A stretch of DNA of 64,000 nt, taken from positions 1-64,000 of the forward strand of contig JAAUZX010000002.1 of the NCBI GenBank assembly GCA_014804365.1, written 5' to 3'. A program made the position numbers and the translations under genes. Origin of the DNA: Lachnospiraceae bacterium (lineage in GTDB: Bacteria > Bacillota > Clostridia > Lachnospirales > Lachnospiraceae). Shown one piece after another: positions 1 to 10,099 of the stretch; the first letter of the stretch is position 1; each line of letters opens with the position of its first letter. Below the pieces are notes generated by a model. The model did not search any database. It saw only the letters and a program-made list of their open reading frames with translations, and was not told the origin of the DNA.

Positions 1-4
1 TATA

Positions 5-1441
5 ATGGCAGAACAGATTAAAAAGCCGGTTGGAATCATGGAAACCGTTCTTCGTGACGCACATCAGTCTCTGATCGCGACCAGAATGCCTACCGAGAAA
101 ATGCTTCCAATCGTAGATAAAATGGATAAAGTCGGCTACCATGCTGTAGAGTGCTGGGGCGGCGCTACTTTCGATGCGTCTCTTCGTTTCTTGAAAGAAG
201 ATCCGTGGGAGAGACTTAGAAAGTTAAGAGATGGCTTTAAGAATACCAAGTTACAGATGTTATTCAGAGGTCAGAATATCTTGGGATACAGACCTTATGC
301 GGATGATGTTGTGTATTCGTTTGTTGAGAAATCCATTGCAAACGGTATCGATGTCATCAGAATTTTTGACTGCCTGAACGATATCCGTAACCTTCAGGCG
401 GCGGTAGATGCAACCAACAAGATTAAGAAGCAGGAAGGCAGAGGAGAGTCTCAGATCGCGCTTTCCTATACGCTTGGAGATGCCTATACGTTAGAGTATT
501 GGGCGGATATGGCGAAGAAGATTGAGGAAATGGGTGCGGATTCCATCTGTATCAAGGATATGGCGGGTCTGCTCGTTCCCTACCGCGCAGAAGAGCTCGT
601 AAAGACGTTAAAGGAGAGCACCAAGCTTCCGATCCAGTTGCATACTCACTATACATCTGGCGTAGCGTCCATGACATATTTGAAAGCTGTTGAGGCCGGC
701 GTGGATGTCATTGACTGTGCAATTTCTCCTTTTGCACTGGGTACTTCACAGCCTGCGACAGAGGTTATGGTAGAGACCTTTAAGGGCACACCCTACGATA
801 CCGGATATGATCAGGAAATTCTGGCAGAGATTGCAGATTACTTCCGTCCTTATCGTGAGGAATGTATCGAATCCGGTCTGATGAGCACTAAGGTACTCGG
901 CGTTAACATTAATACATTGCGTTATCAGGTTCCCGGCGGTATGCTGTCTAACATGGTAAGCCAGTTGAAGGAGCAGAAGGCAGAGGATAAATATCAGGAG
1001 GTACTGGAAGAGATTCCGAGAGTCCGTAAGGATTGCGGCGAGCCTCCGCTTGTTACACCTTCCTCTCAGATCGTCGGTACACAGGCGGTATTTAATGTGC
1101 TGATGGGCGAGAGATATAAGATGGCAACAGGAGAGTTTAAGGATTTGCTTCGTGGTAATTACGGGCAGACAGTTAAACCTATGAGCCAGGAAGTGATCGA
1201 TAAGGTTATTCCCGGAGAGCCTCGTTCTACCGCTCGTTCCGCAGAGGCAACCGGTCACGTTGAGCCGGAGCTTGCAGGTTTGGAAGCGGAGATGAAGGAA
1301 TGGAAACAGCAGGACGAGGATGTGCTGTCCTACGCACTGTTCCCGCAGGTGGCAATCGACTTCTTCAAGTACCGTCAGGCACAGCAGGAGAAAGTAGATA
1401 TGACCCAGGCTGATACCAAGAATGCAGCTTATCCTGTATAA
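5..1441 (+). CDS. Oxaloacetate decarboxylase alpha subunit / pyruvate carboxylase carboxyltransferase subunit (no biotinyl domain)
   Basis: MAEQIKKPVGIMETVLRDAHQSLIATRM with ECWGGATFDASLRFL, LFRGQN, LHTHYTSG motifs of the HMGL-like/PYC carboxyltransferase family; the ORF ends without a biotin-attachment (AMKM) domain. Confidence 0.9.
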   Translation: MAEQIKKPVGIMETVLRDAHQSLIATRMPTEKMLPIVDKMDKVGYHAVECWGGATFDASLRFLKEDPWERLRKLRDGFKNTKLQMLFRGQNILGYRPYADDVVYSFVEKSIANGIDVIRIFDCLNDIRNLQAAVDATNKIKKQEGRGESQIALSYTLGDAYTLEYWADMAKKIEEMGADSICIKDMAGLLVPYRAEELVKTLKESTKLPIQLHTHYTSGVASMTYLKAVEAGVDVIDCAISPFALGTSQPATEVMVETFKGTPYDTGYDQEILAEIADYFRPYREECIESGLMSTKVLGVNINTLRYQVPGGMLSNMVSQLKEQKAEDKYQEVLEEIPRVRKDCGEPPLVTPSSQIVGTQAVFNVLMGERYKMATGEFKDLLRGNYGQTVKPMSQEVIDKVIPGEPRSTARSAEATGHVEPELAGLEAEMKEWKQQDEDVLSYALFPQVAIDFFKYRQAQQEKVDMTQADTKNAAYPV

Positions 1442-1464
1442 GAGTGATAAAGCGTAAATAAATG

Positions 1465-1519
1465 ATTGCGAGCCGAGCCTTTCCGCGTATATGGTAAAGG
1501 GGAGGTTCGCAATTTTTTT
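1465..1519 (+). terminator. Rho-independent terminator after the carboxyltransferase gene
   Basis: ATTGCGAGCC...GGTTCGCAAT stem with nested CCTTT/AAAGG, followed by a T run (1512-1519). Confidence 0.8.
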
Positions 1520-1534
1520 AATATGAGAGGACAG

Positions 1535-4500
1535 ATGATAGTGGTTAGACGAATTTTGACATTTGTATTGGCAGGAATATTGGTGTTTGAGATGCCGGCG
1601 ACAGCGTATGCTGCAGAGAGTAATATAAGGATAGAGACAACAAACGGGACAGAGCTTTCGGCTGTGGAGGGCGAAGACGGCGTTTTATATAATAGTAGTA
1701 CGAATACTATCGGCAATAGTGAAGATACCGATGGTAATGGTAGTGCCGGAAACATTGATAATAATGAAGCGGCTGATGGCAATGTTGAAGGTACTGATAA
1801 TAACAGCAGTAATGAAGATACTGACAATAATGGCGGTGCAAGTAATCCTGAAAACGGAGACGAAAGCATCGACATCGGAGATGCAGATCACAGCAGTGAT
1901 AATACTGATGATCTATCCGGCGAAGAGACAGGAGATGATCTCGGGACAGATGAGACAGAAGAGGGAGAAGGAAATGCTTCTGTTTCAGAAAACGATAGTT
2001 CCGTCTCCGGGAACACTGTGCTTGCAATGGCAGATATGGGGGATGTATCCCCGTCAGAGAACACTATAACCGAGATCTCCTATGAGGAGGCAAAGAATAG
2101 CGGTGTGACGATCAATGCGCCGGACAGCCGGGAGGGCAGCGCATGGTATTCTTTTACGGCACCAAGGACGGGGCGGTACGCCTTCTATACGGACAGCGTG
2201 GATTGTGAGGGCACGGGTTATATCTATGTCAATCTGTACAAAACGCCTTCTGACAGTACAAGGAATCATTGGGCACATTTTGATCCCAACGGAAACACAT
2301 TTGTAGATTACTGGTATTTGTGGATCAATACCGATTATATGGAAGCTGGGGAGACTGTCTACATTGAAACTTATGTAAAAGACAAGGCAGGCAGAACGTT
2401 TACGTTGAAGGCTGCTGATCAGACGGAAGCTGAGGCAGATGCAGAAGGCGTGAGCAGTCTTGTGCTTGAGAACGGCGACAGGCTTACGTTCAGGGCACAG
2501 GCGGGGTGTGAGCGGCTGCGGTTTCATGCGGAAGCCGACTATGTGGATAAGAGCAGTGAAGGCAGGTATTTTATACGGCCGTATTGGGGGCCGGCGGATC
2601 ACAGTGAGGGAGATCAGGATGTAGGCGACGTTAGTCAGACTTCCAAGAGAAATCTTTATCTCAGAGCATGGAAGGAATGCGAGGGTGAGGTAGAGTCTGG
2701 AACGGTGGCACAAGCCACGGCTTACGATGTTTCCTATATGGTCATGTATACTCCGGAGGAAGATCTGCGCAAAGCACAGTTTGTGGCGTTGATTTCGGGT
2801 ATACAATGCGTTACGAAAGAAAAAGAAGAGGGTGACTGGTTGTATATTCATGATGAGGAATGTACGGATCATTCCATCGTACTGGATGTGGAGCCGTTTC
2901 CTGCACAGACCGGGAGCAACAGGAATCTTTACTGTTACTATGCTCCTGCGGACGGGACGGAGCCGGAGAAGTACGTATTGATCGACAAATATAAGTGGTA
3001 TCAATTTGAGGGACTGCGTGCGGGGACGGAGTATCGGTTCGATTTTCGGACAAGCGAATGGGGAGAGACGGTTAAGTCGGTGACTTACCGGACTACGGGA
3101 ACCCCGGTGGAAATCAAGGTTTATGATTATGACATTCACGTAACGGAGGATTTTAAGACGCTTGCAGTGCGGGCGAAGACGGATTATCAGGGAACCGGCG
3201 AAGTTTTTCTCCGTGGCAGTGTTATAGACGCGCTGGGAAGAAAATCTTCGTTGAGTGGAAGCATGATGCCAAACGTTGTGAATGAGCAGGAAGTAGAACT
3301 GCGTTGTGGTCCGTTTATCGGATTAGAGAGAATTTTCCTGTCTGGGGAAACATATCAGGCGGAGATCTGGATTGAGTTTGAGGAAGAATGTATTACTACA
3401 GAGCATCAGATCATTTCATTTGACACACCGGAGAACGCGGTTTATGGAGAAGATGACATTACTTTGCATGTGACGCAGGACAGTGAGGTTAAGACTACGG
3501 TCAGCTGTGAGTTTCAGGCGCCGAAAGGAGCTCAACCCTATTATATATTTTACAGATCCGTAGGCGAGACAAGGTATAGTGGTAAGTCGGTAACAGTAGA
3601 TTCCGAGTACAAGGGAAGTGTGTCAATCGAAAAACTATCGCGTGGCATGAAATATGAGTTTGCACTGTGTATCGGCGGCTTTATGAAACGTTGTACTCTG
3701 GACTTAAATGAGTCCGGAATCGGATTGGAAAGGGTGGAAGATGAGGCTACAGACTTCGAGAGCCCATATGACTTCACTCATACATATCGCCTTTCAGGGA
3801 CGAAAGAAGCAATGTCGGGCGATTATTATTTACAGTTTCAGTATGTCAGTGCGGACAAATGGAATGGCTGGTATAGCTATAGAGATGCCGGAGCTTCGAT
3901 ATGTCTCAATGAGGCGAATCAGTATCAGACGACATTTTCCAGCGCAGCAAATACCAGCCTGTGGTTTGAACCGGGTGGAGAATATTATCTGTGCTGGCTG
4001 GTGGGTAAATCTAAGAATGTAAGCAGGGACAATGCGGAATGCTGCCTGTATGAGAAACTGACCACGCCTTCTGCAGCTCCTCTGCAGATCGAGGAGAGCG
4101 GCTATATGGAGTACCGAGTGACATTGAATGAGCAGGATGTTGCCGGTATGAAAGCGCATGACAGAAGCAGGGCATTCAAAGCCTTTATCAGAAGGGAAGG
4201 CGCCTCCTCTTATACGGAGTATCCTTCGAATTATACTTTCAGTGCGGCGAATAACTACAGCTGTATTCTGACAGGATTGAACCTTGCGTTTAACAGCCGA
4301 TATCAGCTGGTTATCGGGAGTGGGACGGAGTTTAGAATTGCGGAAGGTATTCTGGTTACCGGTGACGATGGACAGAAGCTCAGGATTGATTCCGTGAATG
4401 CTATGGTGACTGTTGCCGATCTTTCCTACACGATACAGGGCATTGATCCAAATAAAAGACCGCTTTTGATCCTTTATTTCAGAAAGTCGGGCAGTGCGGA

Positions 4501-7500
4501 ATGGGAGCGGAAATATTATACCGGATATACGAATGGCAAAATTACACTGAGGGGATTGCAGGATAGTACGGAATATGAATATAAGATCGGGCTTGGAGCC
4601 AGCTCAACTACGCCGATCAATGAATTGACCTGTCTACAGCAAGGTAGCTTTACCACCCATGAAGAAACGAGGCAGATATCGCTATTGTCTGTCAGACCGA
4701 GGATGGCGGATGTCTCGTTCACCTGTTCTGTCAGCGGGATGGAAAACAGCGCAGCTGACGATTCTTGTCTGGTATTATGGATCAGGCCCGCTGTGAAAGG
4801 AACGGGGCAAACGGGCTGGTGGAGAGGTACTGATACCAAAATCAGCAAAAATAATGCCAAGGTCGAAATAGGGCTTAGCAGGCTGGAGAAAGAGACAGAG
4901 TATGAATACAGGATTGGATTAGGCAGGGAAGGGGTTCCGCCCGCTAATGAGCTGGCTGCCGCGATAGAAGGATCTTTTACTACCACACCGGATCCCCGTA
5001 AAGTGACGGTCATGGCAACGCCCGGAATCTACAGGGCGGTCTTTGACTGCGTCGTAAGCGGGGTAGAGAGTTCCGGTTATCTGATCTGTTATTTCCGTGA
5101 AGATACGGAAGAGGGAACATGGCACAAGGCAGAGGCTAAGAGTGTATCCGAGTCTTCGTCCTCGGTATTGCTTCGGGCAGGCGGACTGCAGGAGAATGCA
5201 CGATATCAGTATAAGATTGGTTTCGGCAAAACTGCCAATGTGGAAGCAGATGCGTTGGAGCAGCCGATGGATGGAGCGTTTTCCACCAATCCAGATACCC
5301 GTGAAGTGGCGATCGCATCATCTCCAAGAGTGATTTCCGCAGACATTGCGTATACATTAAACAGGATGGAATATACGGATGATGATTATCTGTGCGGTTA
5401 TATCAGAGAAAAGGACGACACAGGAGAGGCTGGCGGGGAGAATGCCGTAGATAGTAACAGGCAGGCGACAGTCGCATGGGAACATCAATTTTCTGTACCC
5501 GTAAATAATCGCAGTATGGGCGGCAGCGTCAAGATTACGGGATTAAAGGCGGACACGGAATATGAGATGATCGTAGGCTTCGGCGCCGTTGAAGACTGCG
5601 GGACGGATCAACTGATCCATACAAAAACCATAGAGCTTACGACTTTAGAGGATGTGCGCAAAGTTTCTGAGGCAAAAGCCAATGTGAAGGAAACAAGCGT
5701 TATTTTGAGTGCGCTTTTTGAGGGTAACATCGAGCCACAGGCTTCTTACGTGATCTTTTTCTATAAAACAAAAGATGAAAAGAATTGGCATAAGGTAGGA
5801 TATGTCACCAATGTGAGCGGTGTAGAATCCAGAGAATGCAGCGCAACATTGACCGGATTGGTCAGAGATGCGGAATATGATTTTGCGGCGGTGGTCGCTG
5901 ATTCGAGCAGCGGGGTGTCTGACCCTGACAGTGTGACAGATATCAATAAAAAGGCAACTGGCGAATTTAAGACAACGCCTGCAGTGGCTCCTGTTTCGGT
6001 CACGCTTTTGCAGGAGAATCTGTATCTGAATGTAGGTGAGGCGTACAGGAATGAAAAGGGTTACGGATATGAGGAGCTGAAAGTCTCATGGAGCCCTGAT
6101 AAGATCACCAAGGACTTTGTGTGGGAGAGTAGTAACCCGGATGTAGCCACAGTGTCGGAGGACGGCAAAGTGACTGCGGCTGCACCGGGCATCGCAGAGA
6201 TTACGGTGGCTTCCCTCTATAATCCGGAAGCAACGGATACATGTCATGTGGTAGTAAACAATTATCAGATTGGTCATTTGGACGATGCGGGGAATATCAC
6301 ATGGCAGGATAAGGAAATGTTTGAGGCCGTAAAAGGGCAGCGATACAGCGGATACAGCCTTTACGATCCGGGTACGGGTACGCCCGTCGAACTTGCGGAC
6401 ATAACAGTTGTTTCTGACAATGAGACGGTTGCTTCATGGAATGAAGGCGAGATCGCGGCCAGTCAGGTCGGTACGGCTAAGCTGATATTTGCGGCTTCGG
6501 ATTCGGTCAAGGCCTATATGACAGTAAATGTGAGTTCTGTGCCCGGCAAGGGATTTGATATTATCGGATTTACTGCAAGCAATTCCAATTATCCGGCAGT
6601 GCAGGAAGAGGAGAAGGATGAAGAACGTGTGCAGTATACACTGGCATGTAAATCCGGTCTTACTTATACTGCAGTAGGGGAGATTATGCCCGGAACCACC
6701 GAGTTTGTAAACGGTGACTTTACATGGAGCATTGATGATACGGCAGTGGCTGAAGTGACGGAAGAAGGCGTGGTCTCGCCCAAGGCAGCGGGTAAGGCAG
6801 TACTTCGCGTTACACCGAAAGACGCGGGCCAAGATGGCGGGGCACCATATACAGGGCAGACCTGCGAGATAACGCTGCAGATCAAAGAACTGGCTTCCGA
6901 GCAGCTTGTGAATGCAACGCCTGTCTATGCGTTGGCGAATATCAGCAGCAAGATCGGTGATGTGAGGATGCCGCCGGAAAAGGCATGGGAAGGCTGGCAG
7001 TGGGAGGAACCGAATACGCCGATCATCATTAACGGCGTCAACAGGGCGTCCTATCCGTTCCGGGCAGTCTATACTGGAGAGGAATACTATCCGGAAGAGA
7101 AGACGATCAATGTGTATATTGCGAAAGTGACAGGAATGTCAGTATTTGAAGACGCCGATCCCGGACACAACAATGTGGTCGAGGTAAGCACTGTGGATGA
7201 GAACGGTGATCTGACAGAGGATTCCGATCGTCTGGCATTGACGGTAGAATCTTTGTATTATGGGCGATTGAATCCTTATGAAGAGACCAATTATTACTAT
7301 GATGTGGATGTTACTGCCCCCGCAAACGTGATTGTACAGAAAGAGGGTTTTCAGGAGGAGGATTACCGGCTGTGCAAAAAATTTAATATTACGGCAGTCA
7401 AGCCGGGTAACTATACACTTACGGCGGTCATTAAAGTAAAAGACAAGAATAACAGTCATGAAAAGATACTGGCAAAGAAAACCTATAAACTGAAAGCCGT

Positions 7501-9916
7501 TGCGGGGAAGATGGCCTATGTGGAGCTGGTACCGGAAAACGCGGATGACGTGATCCTCGAGAATGACCGGATCATCATAAACAGCGATAAGAATGTGACG
7601 AGCTTTGATGTGTATGCCGAACTGACCGACAGGAACAGCACAAGTGTGGGGGATTTCTCTGCCGTGAAGATCGCATGGAGTGTCACGGATAAGAAAGTGA
7701 TTGCCGTGAAACCGTCTAAGGATACCCATTCAGCGGAAATCACCGTCAAGGGGGAAGGACATGCGATCCTGACGGCAAAGGTTAAGGATGCGGCGGGACA
7801 TACGGACTCGCTTCGAATCGAAATACAGAACAAAATGCCGCGTATCAATACGGAGAAGGTAAATGTCAATCTCGCATACGATTATGATACGACGGCAGGC
7901 AGGAATCTGGCCAAAGCATCTTCGGGTATGGTGGAGATCGTTCCTGCATACGGTGAGAAAGTGGAGAGCGTTACACTGTATGACGGTGACGGGGAGACGA
8001 TCTGCTCCGATCTGCTGATGGTAAATGAGACGGCGGCCTCCGTCTGCAAGCTGCTGATTCGTGACAGCAAGACAACAAAGACAGGAACCTATGATTGTGT
8101 TCTTGGTGTGAAGACGAATGGCAGGAGCGAAGCATACTTCTATCCGCTTCGCGTGACGGTAAAAGATGAGCAGGCAAAAGTGACCGCTAAGTCTAACAGA
8201 GCGGTGAATCTGTTCTATCGGTCTGATCCGGCATCGGTGGATATCGCTGTACCGGGATCAGTCAGTATTGAATCAGTAGTCTGGGAGTCTGATGAGGCAG
8301 ATCAGAATCACGGATTCAGCGCCGGAACCGTTGAGTACGCAGCTTATGATACTTTTAAGAAGGCGAATAATGTAGAGCGGTTCTACTTTAAACAGGGAGA
8401 CATTCAGCTTACAGACAAAAATAAACCTGCGGATCTTAATGCTTTTTCCGGGAAAGTCAAGGTGAAAGCGCAAGGGTATAAAGAACCCAATGAAGGCGTG
8501 AAGGTTTCCCTTAAATGGAATTATAAGAAACCCGCTATTGTCACGAAGGCGGCTTCTGCTACGCTGATTCCCACGATGACTGACCATAATGTGGGCAGAT
8601 TCGATTTATATAACAGTACGGATAAGAAAACATTACTCTATAACAATGACAGTGCGACGCAGCAGAATCCGAAATATTATTACAGTGAGTTGAGCTGTGA
8701 CAATGACAGTGTGAAGTTTTTGCCTAATTCCTCTACATTGGGCTGGCGTAGATATACCTATACCGGCAGTAAGACGAAAGGAAGCGAGAAACTTACTCTG
8801 ACGATCAGAAATGCCGACTGGAGAGAGCCGGTATATGCGGTACATACCGTTAAGCTGGCGGCACCGGTGCCTTATCTTACGAATACGCAGTTGACGCTGA
8901 ATACGACGCGGATCGGTACTGTGTACACAGAGATCGGACTGAAGAATGCGTATGACGGTAATCTGAACTGTGACAACATTATAGTTGAGGGCGGTAACCC
9001 GAAAGCAAAGGCGCTTCTTGCGGAGGACCTGTTGGAGATCAGTCAGGACAGTGCGCAGAAGAACAGAGTCGTTGTAAAGGTAAACCGTGCGGAGACTATG
9101 GATCAGGCTGCGATCGCAAATGGCACTTATCCTTTTAAGGTAACGCCATGCTATACGGATGCTTATGGAAATATTGTGAGGGCGAAGACGCTGAATCTGA
9201 AGATCAAGGTAACGAACAAAGCAGTCACCGCTAAGGTTAAGGTGTCCGGCAAACTGGATCTGACCAAGGAAATCGGTAATAACAGCTCCAATTATATCAG
9301 TTTGAAGACGATGTTTAAAAATATCGGCAGTAATTATACGATCAAGAGCAATATGAGACTGTACGGCGAATACAGCAATTATTTCGATCTGCGGATTCTT
9401 ACAAACTATCCCGGACAGTATCGTCTGAGGATCAAACAGGATGGCAAGCTGAAAGCCGGACAGCGTTATAAGCTGGCGCTCGGGTACACCATTGTGATGG
9501 AAAACGGCGATACCTTTACGGTGAGGAGTCAGACCTTTACGGTGACACCGAAGCAGAGCCAGCCGAAGATAAAGATATCCGATAATAACCAAACCCTATA
9601 CGCGGCGGCGGATACGCTGTACAGAACTTATAAAATGGAAGTGCTTTCTGAGGGCGGTTATATCATCAATGATGTGTCGGGCAGCTTAGACTGTAATAAG
9701 GATGGCAAAGCGGATCTGAAGGTATATGGTCTCACGAGACAGACGGACAGCAATACGATTACTTTCAGGGTGGCGATCGCGGACAGGGACGGTATCATGA
9801 CGGTTACCGGAGTGAAGGGAAAGAGCTACACGATTCCGATTGTCGTACAGTTAAAAGGAAGGGACGGCATAACCAAAGATTTGAAGACGCAAGTCAAGGT
9901 TACGGTGAAGCGATAA
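1535..9916 (+). CDS. Very large secreted multi-domain surface protein (signal peptide, Asp/Asn/Gly/Ser-rich linker, FN3-like repeats, Big_2-like domains)
   Basis: Open frame to 9916. Starts at 1523 or 1535 are preferred over 1466, which lies inside the terminator hairpin. MIVVRRILTFVLAGILVFEMPATAYAAES signal peptide; recurring LxxxTEYEYxIGLG...FTT blocks; WSSNPDVATVSEDGKVTAAAPGIAEITV Big_2 motif. Confidence 0.85.
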   Translation: MIVVRRILTFVLAGILVFEMPATAYAAESNIRIETTNGTELSAVEGEDGVLYNSSTNTIGNSEDTDGNGSAGNIDNNEAADGNVEGTDNNSSNEDTDNNGGASNPENGDESIDIGDADHSSDNTDDLSGEETGDDLGTDETEEGEGNASVSENDSSVSGNTVLAMADMGDVSPSENTITEISYEEAKNSGVTINAPDSREGSAWYSFTAPRTGRYAFYTDSVDCEGTGYIYVNLYKTPSDSTRNHWAHFDPNGNTFVDYWYLWINTDYMEAGETVYIETYVKDKAGRTFTLKAADQTEAEADAEGVSSLVLENGDRLTFRAQAGCERLRFHAEADYVDKSSEGRYFIRPYWGPADHSEGDQDVGDVSQTSKRNLYLRAWKECEGEVESGTVAQATAYDVSYMVMYTPEEDLRKAQFVALISGIQCVTKEKEEGDWLYIHDEECTDHSIVLDVEPFPAQTGSNRNLYCYYAPADGTEPEKYVLIDKYKWYQFEGLRAGTEYRFDFRTSEWGETVKSVTYRTTGTPVEIKVYDYDIHVTEDFKTLAVRAKTDYQGTGEVFLRGSVIDALGRKSSLSGSMMPNVVNEQEVELRCGPFIGLERIFLSGETYQAEIWIEFEEECITTEHQIISFDTPENAVYGEDDITLHVTQDSEVKTTVSCEFQAPKGAQPYYIFYRSVGETRYSGKSVTVDSEYKGSVSIEKLSRGMKYEFALCIGGFMKRCTLDLNESGIGLERVEDEATDFESPYDFTHTYRLSGTKEAMSGDYYLQFQYVSADKWNGWYSYRDAGASICLNEANQYQTTFSSAANTSLWFEPGGEYYLCWLVGKSKNVSRDNAECCLYEKLTTPSAAPLQIEESGYMEYRVTLNEQDVAGMKAHDRSRAFKAFIRREGASSYTEYPSNYTFSAANNYSCILTGLNLAFNSRYQLVIGSGTEFRIAEGILVTGDDGQKLRIDSVNAMVTVADLSYTIQGIDPNKRPLLILYFRKSGSAEWERKYYTGYTNGKITLRGLQDSTEYEYKIGLGASSTTPINELTCLQQGSFTTHEETRQISLLSVRPRMADVSFTCSVSGMENSAADDSCLVLWIRPAVKGTGQTGWWRGTDTKISKNNAKVEIGLSRLEKETEYEYRIGLGREGVPPANELAAAIEGSFTTTPDPRKVTVMATPGIYRAVFDCVVSGVESSGYLICYFREDTEEGTWHKAEAKSVSESSSSVLLRAGGLQENARYQYKIGFGKTANVEADALEQPMDGAFSTNPDTREVAIASSPRVISADIAYTLNRMEYTDDDYLCGYIREKDDTGEAGGENAVDSNRQATVAWEHQFSVPVNNRSMGGSVKITGLKADTEYEMIVGFGAVEDCGTDQLIHTKTIELTTLEDVRKVSEAKANVKETSVILSALFEGNIEPQASYVIFFYKTKDEKNWHKVGYVTNVSGVESRECSATLTGLVRDAEYDFAAVVADSSSGVSDPDSVTDINKKATGEFKTTPAVAPVSVTLLQENLYLNVGEAYRNEKGYGYEELKVSWSPDKITKDFVWESSNPDVATVSEDGKVTAAAPGIAEITVASLYNPEATDTCHVVVNNYQIGHLDDAGNITWQDKEMFEAVKGQRYSGYSLYDPGTGTPVELADITVVSDNETVASWNEGEIAASQVGTAKLIFAASDSVKAYMTVNVSSVPGKGFDIIGFTASNSNYPAVQEEEKDEERVQYTLACKSGLTYTAVGEIMPGTTEFVNGDFTWSIDDTAVAEVTEEGVVSPKAAGKAVLRVTPKDAGQDGGAPYTGQTCEITLQIKELASEQLVNATPVYALANISSKIGDVRMPPEKAWEGWQWEEPNTPIIINGVNRASYPFRAVYTGEEYYPEEKTINVYIAKVTGMSVFEDADPGHNNVVEVSTVDENGDLTEDSDRLALTVESLYYGRLNPYEETNYYYDVDVTAPANVIVQKEGFQEEDYRLCKKFNITAVKPGNYTLTAVIKVKDKNNSHEKILAKKTYKLKAVAGKMAYVELVPENADDVILENDRIIINSDKNVTSFDVYAELTDRNSTSVGDFSAVKIAWSVTDKKVIAVKPSKDTHSAEITVKGEGHAILTAKVKDAAGHTDSLRIEIQNKMPRINTEKVNVNLAYDYDTTAGRNLAKASSGMVEIVPAYGEKVESVTLYDGDGETICSDLLMVNETAASVCKLLIRDSKTTKTGTYDCVLGVKTNGRSEAYFYPLRVTVKDEQAKVTAKSNRAVNLFYRSDPASVDIAVPGSVSIESVVWESDEADQNHGFSAGTVEYAAYDTFKKANNVERFYFKQGDIQLTDKNKPADLNAFSGKVKVKAQGYKEPNEGVKVSLKWNYKKPAIVTKAASATLIPTMTDHNVGRFDLYNSTDKKTLLYNNDSATQQNPKYYYSELSCDNDSVKFLPNSSTLGWRRYTYTGSKTKGSEKLTLTIRNADWREPVYAVHTVKLAAPVPYLTNTQLTLNTTRIGTVYTEIGLKNAYDGNLNCDNIIVEGGNPKAKALLAEDLLEISQDSAQKNRVVVKVNRAETMDQAAIANGTYPFKVTPCYTDAYGNIVRAKTLNLKIKVTNKAVTAKVKVSGKLDLTKEIGNNSSNYISLKTMFKNIGSNYTIKSNMRLYGEYSNYFDLRILTNYPGQYRLRIKQDGKLKAGQRYKLALGYTIVMENGDTFTVRSQTFTVTPKQSQPKIKISDNNQTLYAAADTLYRTYKMEVLSEGGYIINDVSGSLDCNKDGKADLKVYGLTRQTDSNTITFRVAIADRDGIMTVTGVKGKSYTIPIVVQLKGRDGITKDLKTQVKVTVKR
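4380..5990 (+). repeat. About five tandem degenerate FN3-like protein repeats inside the giant surface protein
   Basis: Recurring blocks: LRGLQDSTEYEYKIGLG..FTT, LSRLEKETEYEYRIGLG..FTT, AGGLQENARYQYKIGFG..FST, ITGLKADTEYEMIVGFG..LTT, LTGLVRDAEYDFAAVV..FKTT. Confidence 0.7.
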
Positions 9917-9941
9917 ACAGGTAAAATAATAATAACAGCAG

Positions 9942-9991
9942 AAATCCCTTGAGCGAGGCTTTTTTTTACAAGCTGAGATCAAGGGATTTTT
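9942..9991 (+). terminator. Rho-independent terminator
   Basis: AAATCCCTTGA ... TCAAGGGATTTTT inverted repeat with T tail. Confidence 0.75.
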
Positions 9992-10017
9992 GTATGACAT
10001 TTTTTTGCATTTCTTAG

Positions 10018-10059
10018 TTGACGGAGGTTACATAATATATTATAATAACATATGTTACC
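10018..10059 (+). promoter_or_regulatory. Promoter with overlapping palindromic operator candidate for the TetR-family gene
   Basis: TTGACG (10018-10023), N17, TATAAT (10041-10046). TAACATATGTTA perfect palindrome (10046-10057) and GGTTACATA/TATGTTACC inverted repeat (10026-10034/10051-10059, one mismatch). Confidence 0.65.
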
Positions 10060-10099
10060 AAAAGATGATATATTTACGATACGAGAGAGGGTATATCTT

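Noticed and set aside
1429-2069. Overlapping ORFs in several frames rich in S/L/P or I/Y residues (1429-1875 -, 1707-2027 -, 1719-2069 +)
   Set aside because: Artefacts of the low-complexity GAT/AAT/AGT region encoding the acidic linker; composition is implausible for real proteins.
2054-3139. 361-aa minus-strand ORF opposite the giant surface protein
   Set aside because: Same reason: shadow ORF in codon-biased DNA, no family resemblance.
8633-9592. 319-aa minus-strand ORF opposite the giant surface protein
   Set aside because: Antisense shadow of a continuous, clearly coding + strand frame; no recognisable motifs or RBS context.
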